DNA of 64,000 nt from Paracoccus acridae (GTDB lineage Bacteria > Pseudomonadota > Alphaproteobacteria > Rhodobacterales > Rhodobacteraceae). Both the position numbers and the translations under genes were made by a program. Of this stretch, positions 6,390-15,601 are shown piece after piece (the first letter of the stretch is position 1; every line of letters starts with the position of its first letter). Under the pieces are notes generated by a model that made no database searches, was not told the DNA's origin, and saw only the letters and a program-made list of their open reading frames with translations. The DNA lies in contig NZ_BMIV01000001.1 of assembly GCF_014642735.1 (NCBI RefSeq), positions 463,364 through 527,363 of the forward strand. Direction: 5' to 3'.

Positions 6390-8230
6390 TCCGCCGCTTC
6401 CTCGGTCCCCAGGAAGCCGCCCGATTGCCGGTTCCAGTAGCGCGCGTAAAGCCCGTCGCGCGCCAGCAGTTGCCCGTGGCTGCCCTGTTCGACGATCCGG
6501 CCCGCATCCATGACGATGATCCGGTCCAGTTCGGCGATGGTGGAAAGCCTGTGCGCGATGGCCAGCACCGTCTTGCCCTTCATCGCGCGGGACAGGGCAT
6601 CCTGGACCTGGGCCTCGACCTCGCTGTCCAGGGCACTGGTGGCCTCGTCCAGGACCAGGATCGGGGCGTCCTTCAGGAAGGCGCGGGCCAACGCGATCCG
6701 CTGGCGCTGCCCGCCCGACAGCTTGACCCCGCGTTCGCCCAGATGCGCGTCATAGCCCTTGCGCCCCTGATGGTCCTGAAGGGTCAGGATGAAGTCATGC
6801 GCCTCGGCCGCCTTGGCGGCTGCCTCGATCTCGGCCTGCGTGGCGCCGGGGCGGCCATACAGGATGTTGTCGCGGGCGGATCGGTTGAACATCGCGGTTT
6901 CCTGCGTGACCATGCCGATCTGGCGGCGCAGGCTTTCCTGGGTCACCTCGCGCAGGTCGTGCCCGTCGATGCGGATCGCCCCCTTTTCCACGTCGTAGAG
7001 CCGCAACAGCAGCGCCACCATCGTGGACTTGCCCGCGCCCGAGGCGCCAACGATGCCCACCTTCTCGCCCGCGCGGATATGCAGGTCGATGTCGGCAAGC
7101 CCCCCTTCGTCGCGGCCATAGGCAAAGCCCACGTGATCGAAGTCGATGCGTCCCGCGACCCGCTCCAGGGGCAGGGCGTCGGGCGCGTCGGTCAGGGCAT
7201 GGGCGGGGGACAGGGTCTTCATGCCGTCTTCGACCTCTCCCACGCTGCCCCAGATGCCCATCAGCGCCATGCTGACCCAGCCGGTCATCTGCGACAGGCG
7301 CATGGCGATCGCGCCCGCCGCCGCCACGTCGCCCGGCGTGGCCTGACCCTGCCGCCACAGCATGATCGACCCGCCGACCAGGATCACCGGCAGGATGCCC
7401 GCGATCACCATCAGCGACATGCGGAAGGTGCTGCTGACCACGCCGAAATCCAGCGCCCGTTCACGAAAGCCCGCCATGGCGCCAAGGGCCGCGCGATCCT
7501 CGTGTTCGGCATGGGCGAACAGCTTGACGGTCTTGATGTTGGTGATGGTATCGACGACCTGGCCGGTGATCATCGCGCGGGCCGAGGCGCGGGCGCCGGA
7601 TTTCGCCCGGATACGCGGCAGGAAGAACCGGATCAGGCCCAGATAGGCCAGCATCCACAGGATCAGCGCCACCGCGCCCCAGGTATCGACCGACACCAGA
7701 AAGGCCGCCGATCCCAGCACGGATGCCAGGGCGAAGGCCACCACGTTCACCATTTCCGACGCGACGTCGGTGACGGCGCGGGCGGTCTGCATCTGCTTTT
7801 GCGCCAGCCGCCCCGCGAAGTCGTTGTCGAAGAAGGCGACCGAATGACCCATGGTCCAGCGGTGGATGCGCGACAGGACCAGGGGCAGCACGTTCGGTCC
7901 GATGATGACGCTGCTGGTGGCGGTGGAAAAGCCGAAGATCAGCGGCCGCAGCAGCAGGAAGAAGCCCACGAAGGCCGCGATCAGCAGGCCGTTCTGGCCC
8001 CAGAAGGCCCCCGGATCGCCCGTCGCGATGGCATCCACCACCCAGCCCAGCAGCACGGCGGCCACCACGTCGGCAACCCCGCCCAAGGCGGAGGCGATGC
8101 CCGCCAGCCCCAGCCCGCCCCAGGCCCCGGACAGGCACCAGCGGAAGAAGGCCAGCAGCGTGGCGGGTGGCGGGCCTTCCGCGGGGCGGAAGGCGTCGAT
8201 CAGGCGGCCAAGGCGGTGGTGCAGGGTCAT
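6386..8230 (-). CDS. ABC exporter, fused membrane and ATPase domains (ABCB/MsbA type)
   Basis: A 614-residue half-transporter with an N-terminal six-helix exporter domain (about residues 25-330) and a C-terminal ATPase. The ATPase shows Walker A GASGAGKST, signature LSGGQRQRIALARAF, Walker B ILVLDEATSALD and the H-loop AIAHRLSTI. All catalytic residues look intact, so a homodimer is likely. The substrate is not evident; lipid, drug or peptide export are all possible for this class. It is embedded in the hslO chain with 4-bp overlaps on both sides. The window holds a second exporter of the same type at 28,444. Confidence 0.92.
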   Translation of the reverse strand: MTLHHRLGRLIDAFRPAEGPPPATLLAFFRWCLSGAWGGLGLAGIASALGGVADVVAAVLLGWVVDAIATGDPGAFWGQNGLLIAAFVGFFLLLRPLIFGFSTATSSVIIGPNVLPLVLSRIHRWTMGHSVAFFDNDFAGRLAQKQMQTARAVTDVASEMVNVVAFALASVLGSAAFLVSVDTWGAVALILWMLAYLGLIRFFLPRIRAKSGARASARAMITGQVVDTITNIKTVKLFAHAEHEDRAALGAMAGFRERALDFGVVSSTFRMSLMVIAGILPVILVGGSIMLWRQGQATPGDVAAAGAIAMRLSQMTGWVSMALMGIWGSVGEVEDGMKTLSPAHALTDAPDALPLERVAGRIDFDHVGFAYGRDEGGLADIDLHIRAGEKVGIVGASGAGKSTMVALLLRLYDVEKGAIRIDGHDLREVTQESLRRQIGMVTQETAMFNRSARDNILYGRPGATQAEIEAAAKAAEAHDFILTLQDHQGRKGYDAHLGERGVKLSGGQRQRIALARAFLKDAPILVLDEATSALDSEVEAQVQDALSRAMKGKTVLAIAHRLSTIAELDRIIVMDAGRIVEQGSHGQLLARDGLYARYWNRQSGGFLGTEEAAE

Positions 8231-9360
8231 GCGGTCTCTCCGGCCAGCAGGGCGATGTCGATCAACGCGGGCGCGGGCAAAGCGAAGCCCGCGTCGATCC
8301 AGGCATCCTCGGCGGCCTTCAGCGCGCGGCCCAGGGCGGGGCCTTGCAGATGTGGTTGCAGGTCGGCGGCGCTGATCGGCAGCGGCTGCGCGGCGGCTCG
8401 TGCCTCGGCCCAGCCTTCGCGGGGCCCGGCGGTCTGGACCAGGGCAGCGGCGGCATCGGCCAGATCGCCGCGCAGATGATAGGCGATGCGGTTGAAGGAC
8501 CAGCCCTGCGTCAGGGCAGTCACAAGCGCGCGGTGATCGCGGGCCTCATTCCGGGACAGGCGCAAGGCATCCGCAAGGTGCCCCTGCGACAGCGCCGCCA
8601 GACGCGCAAGCCACAGCGCGGGGGATTGCAGCGCATAAAGCCTGTCCGGCGTCGCATCGGGCAGGACCTTGTCCAGAACACCCGTCTGCTGCATCAGCCG
8701 CACGGCGGGAACGGGGTCGGGGGCCGCAAGCAGCTTGCGCAGTTCCTGCCCGATCCGTTCGCGCGAAATCCCGTCCAGCCCGTCCCGCCCGTCCCGGCAG
8801 GCCGCCACGGCAGCGGGATCGGCGTCCCGGCCATACCAGGCCAGGAAGCGGAAGAAGCGCAGGATGCGCAGATAATCCTCGGCAATGCGCTGCGCGGGAT
8901 CGCCGACAAAGCGCAGCCGCCGGGCGCGCAGGTCGTCCAGTCCGCCCACCGGGTCGATCACCCTGCCATGCCGGTCGGCATAAAGCGCGTTCATCGTGAA
9001 ATCGCGCCGGTGCGCGTCCTGGTCCAGATCGTCGGAAAAGGCCACCACGGCACGTCGCCCGTCGGTCTCGACATCGTGGCGCAGGGTGGTGACCTCGAAC
9101 CCCCGGCCGTCCGACACAACCGTCACCGTGCCGTGGTCGATCCCCGTCGGCACGGGCCTGAGACCCGCCGCCTGGGCCAGTTGCGTCACCACGCCGGGCG
9201 GCGCATCGGTCGCCAGGTCCAGGTCGCCCACCGGTTCGCCCAGAAGCGCGTTCCGCACCGCGCCCCCGACCAGCCAGGCACGATGCCCGCCCGCCTCGAT
9301 GGCGTCGAAGACCGATTGCAGCGCAGGATCCTGCATGACCTGTTCGGGAAGCCGGCTCAC
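8227..9360 (-). CDS. cca: CCA tRNA nucleotidyltransferase / poly(A) polymerase family
   Basis: This 377-residue class II nucleotidyltransferase adds or repairs the 3' CCA of tRNAs. The head domain has WLVGGAVRNALLG and GDLDLAT with the two catalytic aspartates, followed by RRDFTMNALYAD. The neck region RAEDYLRILRFFRFL-type helix is present. I see no HD phosphohydrolase domain, so this is the short form. The GTG at 9360 is chosen because it overlaps the upstream stop as GTGA, matching the other junctions here; the longer in-frame start would intrude 50 bp into the Nudix gene. Confidence 0.93.
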   Translation of the reverse strand: MSRLPEQVMQDPALQSVFDAIEAGGHRAWLVGGAVRNALLGEPVGDLDLATDAPPGVVTQLAQAAGLRPVPTGIDHGTVTVVSDGRGFEVTTLRHDVETDGRRAVVAFSDDLDQDAHRRDFTMNALYADRHGRVIDPVGGLDDLRARRLRFVGDPAQRIAEDYLRILRFFRFLAWYGRDADPAAVAACRDGRDGLDGISRERIGQELRKLLAAPDPVPAVRLMQQTGVLDKVLPDATPDRLYALQSPALWLARLAALSQGHLADALRLSRNEARDHRALVTALTQGWSFNRIAYHLRGDLADAAAALVQTAGPREGWAEARAAAQPLPISAADLQPHLQGPALGRALKAAEDAWIDAGFALPAPALIDIALLAGETA

Positions 9361-9950
9361 GCCCGGATCCTTCTGGCTAGGCCCAGCAGGATCCTCGCGG
9401 TCGCGCCCCACAGGTAATAGGGACCGAAGGGCGCCGCGTGATAGCTGCGCCAGCCCTCGCGCCAGCGGCGGCGTTCGACCCGATAGCGGGACGGATCGGC
9501 GACATGGTCGAAGGGAAGGGCAAAGGCCTCCTCGACCTCGCCCGGCTCGGGCAGGGGCTGGAAGGCGCCCCGGACAATCCCGATGACCGGGGTCACGGCA
9601 AAGCCCGTCACGGTGCGGTGCGGCGGCAGGGTGCCCAGCAGATCGACCTGGGCGGCATCCAGCCCCACTTCCTCGCGCGCCTCGCGCAGGGCTGCGGCGA
9701 TCTCATCGGCGTCGGTCGGATCCACCTTGCCACCCGGCAGGGCGATCTGGCCGGGATGATGGCGCAGACCCGAGGCACGCTTGGTCAGGATCAGGCGGCC
9801 GTCGTCCTCGTGGAACGCGGCCAGCACCCCCGCGGGGCGCAGGGAGCCCGGCAAGGGGGCCACGTCCGGGTTCAGGTCGTAATCCGAACTTGGCCCTGCC
9901 GGAACCGACAGGGCCTGACGCAGAAGGTCTTCAGACCAGGCCGGGATCAC
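9357..9950 (-). CDS. NudL-type CoA pyrophosphatase (Nudix)
   Basis: A 197-residue Nudix hydrolase. The box reads LPGGKVDPTDADEIAAALRE followed by AREEVGL, with the extra residues between the glycines and the REXXEE core that mark the NudL/UPF0035 group. That group hydrolyses coenzyme A to 3',5'-ADP and 4'-phosphopantetheine. The protein ends in YYLWGATARIL, typical of the same group. The GTG at 9950 overlaps the hslO stop as GTGA. A longer ATG-initiated reading to 10052 would run inside hslO and is less likely. Confidence 0.9.
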   Translation of the reverse strand: MIPAWSEDLLRQALSVPAGPSSDYDLNPDVAPLPGSLRPAGVLAAFHEDDGRLILTKRASGLRHHPGQIALPGGKVDPTDADEIAAALREAREEVGLDAAQVDLLGTLPPHRTVTGFAVTPVIGIVRGAFQPLPEPGEVEEAFALPFDHVADPSRYRVERRRWREGWRSYHAAPFGPYYLWGATARILLGLARRIRA

Positions 9951-10960
9951 TCGGCCGCCCTGTCGGGCAGAGGCTGGCCCTCGGCATCCACGGTCGCCTC
10001 GAACCCCAGGCTGTGAGGGTCGAATTCGTAATGCGCGCCGCAGAACTGGCAATCGGCGGTCACGATGCCTTCATCGGTCGTCATATGCGCGATGTCCTTG
10101 GCGGAATAGATCGACAGCGTTTCCCGAACCCGGTCGGACGTGCAGGAACAGCCGAATTCCACCCGCTGCGCGTCGAAGACACGGGGTTCTTCCTCGTGGA
10201 ACAGGCGCAGCAGCAGGTCGGTCGGCCCGACCGAGGGGCCGATCAGCTCCAGCACCTCGACCGTGTCCAGAAGCATGTTGGCGCGGTTCCAATCCTCGGA
10301 TTCCGCGCCTTGCAGGATGTCGGCGGCCTGGATCAGCCCGCCTTCGCCGCTGCCCCCTTCGCCCTGCATCGGGGTCGCCGGCAGGGTTTGCAGCATCACG
10401 CCGCCGGCGCGCCACCGGCTGTCCTGTCCCGACAGGCGCGATGCGCCGCTGGCAAGCTGGAACCGGGTCGGCAGCTGTTCGGATTGCGCGAAATAGGTCT
10501 GCGCGCAGGCCGACAGCGATCCGCCCGAAAGCGGGGTGATCCCCTGATAGGGCAACGAGCCCTGGCCCTGGTCGATCAGAATGGCGAAATACCCCTCGCC
10601 CACCTGTTCAAAGGGCGGGCGCCCATCCAGCCGGTCGGCATCGAAACTGGCCCAGGCGCGGATGCGGGCCGGGGCGCCGTCCTGCTGGGGGGCGAAATAA
10701 TCGGCGGCCAGGGTGCGGATCGCGCCATTGCCACGGACCTGCAGGCTCAGCTTCCAGCGCAGCTTGACGGTGGGGCCGATCAGGGCCGCCAGCAGCGCCA
10801 GTTCGGCAACCAGGGCACCCACCGGCGCGGGATAGTCGTGGCGCGACAGGATGTGATCCAGCACCCCGTCCAGCCGTGCGACGCGGCCGCGAATGTCCGA
10901 ACGGTCCAGCTGGAACGGCAAAACCGTGTCGTCCCACGCGATCTGGTTGATCTTGCTCAT
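9947..10960 (-). CDS. hslO: Redox-regulated chaperone Hsp33
   Basis: Hsp33 is a cytoplasmic holdase switched on by oxidative unfolding. The 337-residue protein has the C-terminal zinc site CSC (in FGCSCTSD) and CQFC (in ADCQFCGAHYEF), the redox sensor of the family. The N-terminal domain carries ALIGPTVKLRWKLSLQVRG, typical of Hsp33. The ATG at 10960 has AGGAA eight bases upstream and starts MSKINQIAWDD; longer in-frame readings overlap the promoter region. It is the first gene of a run continuing through nudL, cca, an exporter and an RNA methyltransferase. Confidence 0.96.
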   Translation of the reverse strand: MSKINQIAWDDTVLPFQLDRSDIRGRVARLDGVLDHILSRHDYPAPVGALVAELALLAALIGPTVKLRWKLSLQVRGNGAIRTLAADYFAPQQDGAPARIRAWASFDADRLDGRPPFEQVGEGYFAILIDQGQGSLPYQGITPLSGGSLSACAQTYFAQSEQLPTRFQLASGASRLSGQDSRWRAGGVMLQTLPATPMQGEGGSGEGGLIQAADILQGAESEDWNRANMLLDTVEVLELIGPSVGPTDLLLRLFHEEEPRVFDAQRVEFGCSCTSDRVRETLSIYSAKDIAHMTTDEGIVTADCQFCGAHYEFDPHSLGFEATVDAEGQPLPDRAAE

Positions 10961-11014
10961 GCGATATTCCTGAAATCGGGGCAGGCCCGCAGGGTGGCGG
11001 GCCGGGTCGCGCCC

Positions 11015-11042
11015 AATATAGGAACTTTGCAGGCGATCCCAA
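11015..11042 (-). promoter_or_regulatory. Promoter of the hslO operon, heat-shock-like
   Basis: Reading the minus strand, CTTGGGA (ending the -35 at 11037) is followed after 16 bp by TATATT (11020-11015), within CCTATATT. CTTG plus a C-leading CTATAT box resembles alphaproteobacterial RpoH promoters. The -10 is about 55 bp from the hslO start. Hsp33 is a classical heat-shock gene, which fits. Confidence 0.5.
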
Positions 11043-11104
11043 GGGGGTGGCTTTTGCGCGGCGTCCCGCTGCGCTAAGGGAAGGTCATCGAACCCGGAGT
11101 CCGC

Positions 11105-11548
11105 ATGATCCGCCGATACGGCCATTCCCCCCGGCGGGGGCAGCCTTACCCCCTGCGACCGGGGGCCTATGGCCTTCTGGTGCGCGAGGGACGGCTGCTT
11201 CTGACGCGCCAGGCTGCGCCCGAACCCGAATACCAGTTGCCGGGCGGGGGCATCGACGCCGGAGAGACCGGCCTGCGCGCGCTGCACCGCGAGGTGTTCG
11301 AGGAAACCGGCTGGACCATCGGCAATCCCCGTTGGCTGGGCACCTATCGCCGCTTTGCCTTCATGGCCGATTACGGACGATACGCGGAAAAGCTGTGCCA
11401 TGTCTGGATTGCAAGGCCCATCCTGCGCCTGTCACCCCCGTCCGAGCCGCATCACAGCGCGCATTGGGCCAGCCCGCTTGCGGCGATGAACCTGCTGGCC
11501 GATCCAGGCGCGCGGGCGTTCCTGGCCCGGTTCCGGCACCTGGTCTAG
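11105..11548 (+). CDS. Nudix hydrolase
   Basis: A 147-residue single-domain Nudix protein with an intact box: G49, E54, R62, E66, E67 and G69 in GGGIDAGETGLRALHREVFEETGW-like order. Residues 20-35 form the first strands (AYGLLVREGRLLLTRQ). The PG-YGLL N-terminus and short C-terminus resemble general NUDIX diphosphohydrolases; the substrate cannot be assigned. It is divergent from hslO and converges on the receiver-phosphatase gene, their stop codons sharing a CTAG tetramer at 11545-11548. Confidence 0.88.
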   Translation: MIRRYGHSPRRGQPYPLRPGAYGLLVREGRLLLTRQAAPEPEYQLPGGGIDAGETGLRALHREVFEETGWTIGNPRWLGTYRRFAFMADYGRYAEKLCHVWIARPILRLSPPSEPHHSAHWASPLAAMNLLADPGARAFLARFRHLV

Positions 11549-12846
11549 CGCCGCGGCAGGGGCACGGTTTCGGCGGGGGCAAGATATTCGATCAGCACGG
11601 CCGACATGTCGTCCTGGCGTTCGCCCCGGCAATATTCCGACACCGACCAGGCCATCGATTCCAGAAAGACATGCCCGCCCAGAAAGGCGTTGGTGCGCAG
11701 GATCGCCTCGACCCCGTCGTCCCCCAGAAGGCGGCCCGCGGGGTTCGTGGCTTCGGTGATGCCGTCCGAGCAGATCAGCAGCCTGTCGCCCGGCTCCAGG
11801 ATCACGTCGATCTCGTCGAAGACGGGCCGTTCGAAGACCCCGATCGGCATCCCGCCATTGCCGAGCGGCTGGACCGATCCGTCGGCGCGCTGCAGGACGG
11901 GATGGGGGTGTCCCGCCTGGACCATCCGCAACCTGCCGGTCACATGGTTCAGGTCGGCATAGATCATCGTGTAATAGGTGTCGGTCGCCATCTCCTCGAG
12001 CATCATGTTGTTGAAGAAATGCGCAAGCGCCGCCGGGCTGACGGCATCGGTTCCGGTCTGGGCGGCGCGCAACGCGACATTCTGGTCGGCCGAGCCGGAC
12101 AGATGGACCGAAAGCTGCGCGGTCAGCAGCGCGGCCGTCACGCCATGGCCGGAAACGTCCAGGGCATAGATGCCCACCCGATCATCGCCGATGGGAAAGA
12201 AGCCCACCAGATCGCCGCCGATATGTCCCGCCGGCCGCAGCAGCAGCGACAACTGGATCGGACCGAAGCGGCCCGATCGCTGCTTGACCAACCCTTGCTG
12301 CAACTTCCGCGCCTCTTGCAGGTCGCGGTCGATCGCGGCCTGGGTATCGCGCAATCGGTCAAGCGCGGCGCGAAGCTGGGCATTGCTGGATCGCAGATCC
12401 TCCTCAACCCGCAGGATGCGTTCGCCTGCGGCCAGGCGGGCCAGCAGATCCTGCTTGGTGACGGGCATGGCCAGGAAGTCGTCGGCCCCCGCCTCCAGCC
12501 CGCGGGCGATATCCTCGTGATCCTGGGCCGAGGTCAGCAGCACGAAATAGCCGTATCTGCTGCGTTCGCCGGTGCGGAAGGCGCGGCACAGATCCAAGCC
12601 GGATTCCATGCCCGCCGCGCCAGGAATGATCCAGTCGGACAGCACGATATCGGGTTCGATCCGCTGGCACAGTTGCAGCGCATCGGCGACCGATCCCGCC
12701 TCCAGCACCTCATAGCGTGCGCGGCGCAGGGGGACGGACAGGATGCGTCGCTGCGCATCGCTGGGGCTGACGATCAGCACGCGCCGTATCAGCCGGTTGG
12801 TGGTCGGCTTGGCAAGAACAGGGGACAGGCGATTCGTGCGTTTCAT
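11545..12846 (-). CDS. Receiver domain fused to PP2C-type (SpoIIE/RsbU) phosphatase
   Basis: The 433-residue protein has a receiver-like domain (about 20-145), a coiled-coil linker (about 145-190) and a PP2C-like serine phosphatase domain (about 195-425). Such proteins usually dephosphorylate an anti-anti-sigma factor in partner-switching. The phosphatase metal sites look intact: HIGGDLVGFF, ALDVSGHG, ICSDGITEATN and RQDDMSAVLI. The receiver keeps the acceptor D71 (VLSDWIIP) and a Thr in LLTSA. However, the acidic pair near its start is replaced (LIVSPSDAQ) and the conserved Lys is Met (FLAMPVTK). Signalling through phosphorylation is therefore doubtful. No anti-sigma or STAS partner lies nearby. 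Confidence 0.9.
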   Translation of the reverse strand: MKRTNRLSPVLAKPTTNRLIRRVLIVSPSDAQRRILSVPLRRARYEVLEAGSVADALQLCQRIEPDIVLSDWIIPGAAGMESGLDLCRAFRTGERSRYGYFVLLTSAQDHEDIARGLEAGADDFLAMPVTKQDLLARLAAGERILRVEEDLRSSNAQLRAALDRLRDTQAAIDRDLQEARKLQQGLVKQRSGRFGPIQLSLLLRPAGHIGGDLVGFFPIGDDRVGIYALDVSGHGVTAALLTAQLSVHLSGSADQNVALRAAQTGTDAVSPAALAHFFNNMMLEEMATDTYYTMIYADLNHVTGRLRMVQAGHPHPVLQRADGSVQPLGNGGMPIGVFERPVFDEIDVILEPGDRLLICSDGITEATNPAGRLLGDDGVEAILRTNAFLGGHVFLESMAWSVSEYCRGERQDDMSAVLIEYLAPAETVPLPRR

Positions 12847-12859
12847 GCAAATGTGATAA

Positions 12860-12878
12860 CCCCTTGGCAGTAAAGGGG
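12860..12878 (-). terminator. Weak hairpin after ilvA
   Basis: On the minus strand CCCCTT and AAGGGG pair around TACTGCC, followed by TTAT. It sits in the 40-bp gap between ilvA and the downstream phosphatase gene. The short stem suggests partial termination at most. Confidence 0.35.
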
Positions 12879-12886
12879 CGGTTAAA

Positions 12887-14161
12887 TCACACCAGCAATT
12901 CTGCCAGAATCTCGTCGTTGGTGATGTCGCGATAGACGAAACCGGCGTGGTCCAGCCGCGACTTCAGCGCCATCAGGTTCTGCGGGGCCGAGGTTTCGAT
13001 GCCGATCAGGATCGAGCCGAAGTTGCGCGCCGATTTCTTGAGATATTCGAACCGCGCCACATCGTCGTCGGGACCAAGCATCTCCAGGAAATCGCGCAGC
13101 GCGCCGGGACGCTGGGGCAGGCGCAGCACGAAATACTTCTTCACCCCGGCGAACCGCTGGGCGCGTTCCTTGACCTCGGGCAGGCGCTCGAAATCGAAGT
13201 TCCCGCCCGAGCAGACGCAGACCACCCGCTTGCCGGTCAGATCGCCCAGATCGCCCAGCACGTCGATGGCAAGCGCGCCCGCGGGTTCCAGCACCACGCC
13301 CTCGGTGTTCAGCATCTCCAGCATGGTGATGCAGATGCGGTCCTCGGGCGCCAGATGAACGTCTTGCGGGGCAAAGCGGCGCAGCGCCTCGAAGGGCAGG
13401 GCGCCGATGCGGGCCACGGCCGCGCCGTCCACGAAATTGTCCACGCCGGGCAGCGCGACCGGCGCGCCCTGCTGCAAGGCCGCCTGCAGGCTGGCCCCGC
13501 CCAAGGGTTCGGCAAAGGCGAACTGCGTGGCAGGCGCGACATCCGCGAAGTAACGCGTGACGCCCGCCGCAAGGCCGCCGCCGCCCACGGGCAGGACCAC
13601 CAGATCCGGCGCCTCGTCCAGCTGCCACAGGATTTCCTGTCCCACCGTCGCCTGGCCCTCGATCACGTCGGCCGAATCGAAGGGCGGCAGGAACTGGGCA
13701 TCCTGCTCGGCCGCGAAGACCTGGGAAGCCGCCAGCGTCTGGTCGAAGTAATCGCCCGTCAGCACGATCTCGATCGCGTCGCCGCCGAAGACCTTGGTCT
13801 TGTCGATCTTCTGCTTGGGCGTCGTCACCGGCATGAAGATCGTGCCCTTCGCCCCGAAATGGCGGCAGGCATAGGCCACGCCCTGCGCGTGATTGCCGGC
13901 GCTGGCGCAGACGAAATGCGCGTTCCCGGCCGCGCCCGGCGTCACCCGCTTGCGCATCGCGTTGAAGGCCCCCCGCAGCTTGTAGCTGCGCACGGGGGTC
14001 AGATCCTCGCGCTTGAGCCAGATGTCCGCCCCGAACTTGGCCGACAGGTGGTCGTTGCGCTGCAAGGGCGTCGGCTCGAACAGGTCGCGGATCGCGGCCT
14101 CGGCCTGGGCGACGCATTCGGGAAAGCTGAGGGCGGGGTTGCGGAGGGCAGGATTTTCCAT
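12887..14161 (-). CDS. ilvA: Threonine ammonia-lyase (biosynthetic)
   Basis: IlvA deaminates threonine to 2-oxobutanoate, the first step toward isoleucine. The 424-residue protein has the PLP lysine in [13 protein letters not shown] near residue 60, the phosphate-binding [12 protein letters not shown] and the glycine loop [11 protein letters not shown]. The C-terminal 95 residues form one ACT-like regulatory domain ([20 protein letters not shown] onward), the short form common in alphaproteobacteria rather than the two-domain E. coli type. I start at ATG 14161 (MENPALRN); an ATG four codons upstream is equally possible. It is divergent from argG. Confidence 0.94.
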   Translation of the reverse strand: MENPALRNPALSFPECVAQAEAAIRDLFEPTPLQRNDHLSAKFGADIWLKREDLTPVRSYKLRGAFNAMRKRVTPGAAGNAHFVCASAGNHAQGVAYACRHFGAKGTIFMPVTTPKQKIDKTKVFGGDAIEIVLTGDYFDQTLAASQVFAAEQDAQFLPPFDSADVIEGQATVGQEILWQLDEAPDLVVLPVGGGGLAAGVTRYFADVAPATQFAFAEPLGGASLQAALQQGAPVALPGVDNFVDGAAVARIGALPFEALRRFAPQDVHLAPEDRICITMLEMLNTEGVVLEPAGALAIDVLGDLGDLTGKRVVCVCSGGNFDFERLPEVKERAQRFAGVKKYFVLRLPQRPGALRDFLEMLGPDDDVARFEYLKKSARNFGSILIGIETSAPQNLMALKSRLDHAGFVYRDITNDEILAELLV

Positions 14162-14217
14162 GCGCCTGCGCATGACGCGAAAGCGCGCGTTTGGCAAGGG
14201 GAAGCACAGCCCGGCCC

Positions 14218-14246
14218 TTGTGACACCGCGCCTTCTGCCGTATTGC
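14218..14246 (+). promoter_or_regulatory. Sigma-70-like promoter of argG
   Basis: TTGTGA at 14218-14223 and TATTGC at 14241-14246 are 17 bp apart, ending 29 bp before the argG ATG. No ARG box was recognised. Confidence 0.5.
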
Positions 14247-14275
14247 CCCGGAAACTTTGCCGAAGGGTTAACCGC

Positions 14276-15502
14276 ATGACCGACGCGCCGAAAAAAGTCG
14301 TCCTTGCCTATTCGGGCGGGCTCGACACCTCGATCATCCTGAAATGGCTGCAGACCGAATACGGCTGCGAGGTGATCACCTTCACCGCCGACCTGGGCCA
14401 GGGCGAGGAACTGGAACCGGCGCGCCAGAAGGCCGAACTGCTGGGCATCGCGCCCCAGAACATCCATATCGAGGATCTGCGCGAGGAATTCGTGCGCGAC
14501 TTCGTGTTTCCGATGTTCCGCGCCAATGCCGTCTATGAGGGGCTCTATCTGCTGGGCACCTCGATCGCGCGGCCGCTGATTTCCAAGCGGCTGGTGGAAC
14601 TGGCCCATCAGCACGGCGCCGATGCGGTGGCCCATGGCGCGACCGGCAAGGGCAACGACCAGGTGCGGTTCGAACTGTCGGCCTATGCGCTGGATCCGTC
14701 GATCAAGGTCATCGCTCCCTGGCGGCTGTGGGATCTGACCAGCCGCACCAAGCTGATCGAGTTCGCCGAACAGAACCAGATCCCCATCGCCAAGGACAAG
14801 CGCGGCGAGGCGCCCTTCAGCGTGGACGCGAACCTGCTGCACACCTCGTCCGAAGGGAAGGCCCTGGAAAACCCGGCCGAGGCCGCGCCGGATTACGTTT
14901 ATCAGCGCACCGTGAACCCCGAGGATGCGCCGGATCAGCCGGAATTCGTGGAAATCACCTTCGAGCGCGGCGATGCGGTGGCGATCGACGGCCAGGCCCT
15001 GTCGCCTGCCACCATCCTGACCCGCCTGAACGAACTGGGCGGCAAGCACGGCATCGGGCGGCTGGACTTCGTGGAAAACCGCTTCGTCGGCATGAAGTCG
15101 CGCGGCATCTATGAAACGCCGGGCGGCACGATCCTGCTGGAAGCCCATCGCGGGATCGAGCAGATCACGCTGGACAGCGGGTCGGGCCATCTCAAGGACA
15201 GCCTGATGCCTCGCTATGCGGAACTGATCTACAACGGCTTCTGGTTCAGCCCCGAACGCGAGATGCTGCAGGCGCTGATCGACAAGTCGCAGGAACATGT
15301 GTCGGGCACCGTGCGGCTGAAGCTCTACAAGGGGCTTGCCTCCTGCGTGGGCCGCTGGTCGGACCAGTCGCTTTATTCCGAAGCGCATGTCACCTTCGAG
15401 GATGACGCGGGCGCCTATGACCAGAAGGACGCGGCAGGCTTCATCCGCCTGAACGCGCTGCGCCTGAAACTGGTCGCGAACCGCAACGCGCGGAACACGT
15501 AA
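14276..15502 (+). CDS. argG: Argininosuccinate synthase
   Basis: ArgG joins citrulline and aspartate using ATP to form argininosuccinate in arginine synthesis. The 408-residue protein begins [19 protein letters not shown] with the ATP pyrophosphatase P-loop at residues 11-19. The substrate-binding [13 protein letters not shown] lies near residue 121, and [10 protein letters not shown] and GIYETPGGT follow as in the family. AAGGG precedes the ATG at 14276. Much longer open frames upstream are antisense to ilvA and not coding. The gene ends in a strong terminator and appears monocistronic. Confidence 0.97.
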   Translation: MTDAPKKVVLAYSGGLDTSIILKWLQTEYGCEVITFTADLGQGEELEPARQKAELLGIAPQNIHIEDLREEFVRDFVFPMFRANAVYEGLYLLGTSIARPLISKRLVELAHQHGADAVAHGATGKGNDQVRFELSAYALDPSIKVIAPWRLWDLTSRTKLIEFAEQNQIPIAKDKRGEAPFSVDANLLHTSSEGKALENPAEAAPDYVYQRTVNPEDAPDQPEFVEITFERGDAVAIDGQALSPATILTRLNELGGKHGIGRLDFVENRFVGMKSRGIYETPGGTILLEAHRGIEQITLDSGSGHLKDSLMPRYAELIYNGFWFSPEREMLQALIDKSQEHVSGTVRLKLYKGLASCVGRWSDQSLYSEAHVTFEDDAGAYDQKDAAGFIRLNALRLKLVANRNARNT

Positions 15503-15523
15503 TCCGCCCCATCTTGAACCCAG

Positions 15524-15553
15524 GGCCGCGGCATTTTCCGCGGCCTTTTCTTT
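15524..15553 (+). terminator. Rho-independent terminator of argG
   Basis: A perfect 8-bp stem GGCCGCGG/CCGCGGCC encloses CATTTT and is followed by TTTTCTTTT, 21 bp after the argG stop. Confidence 0.92.
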
Positions 15554-15601
15554 TGCGCGGCCCTGTCCCACAGTGGCCCGGTCCAGCAGAAGGCCCGCCC
15601 C

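Noticed and set aside
12947..14275. Long open frame upstream of argG on the plus strand
   Set aside because: It is antisense to ilvA, has the low-complexity Arg/Gly/Gln look of GC-rich shadow frames, and argG has its own ribosome site and promoter at 14218-14276.
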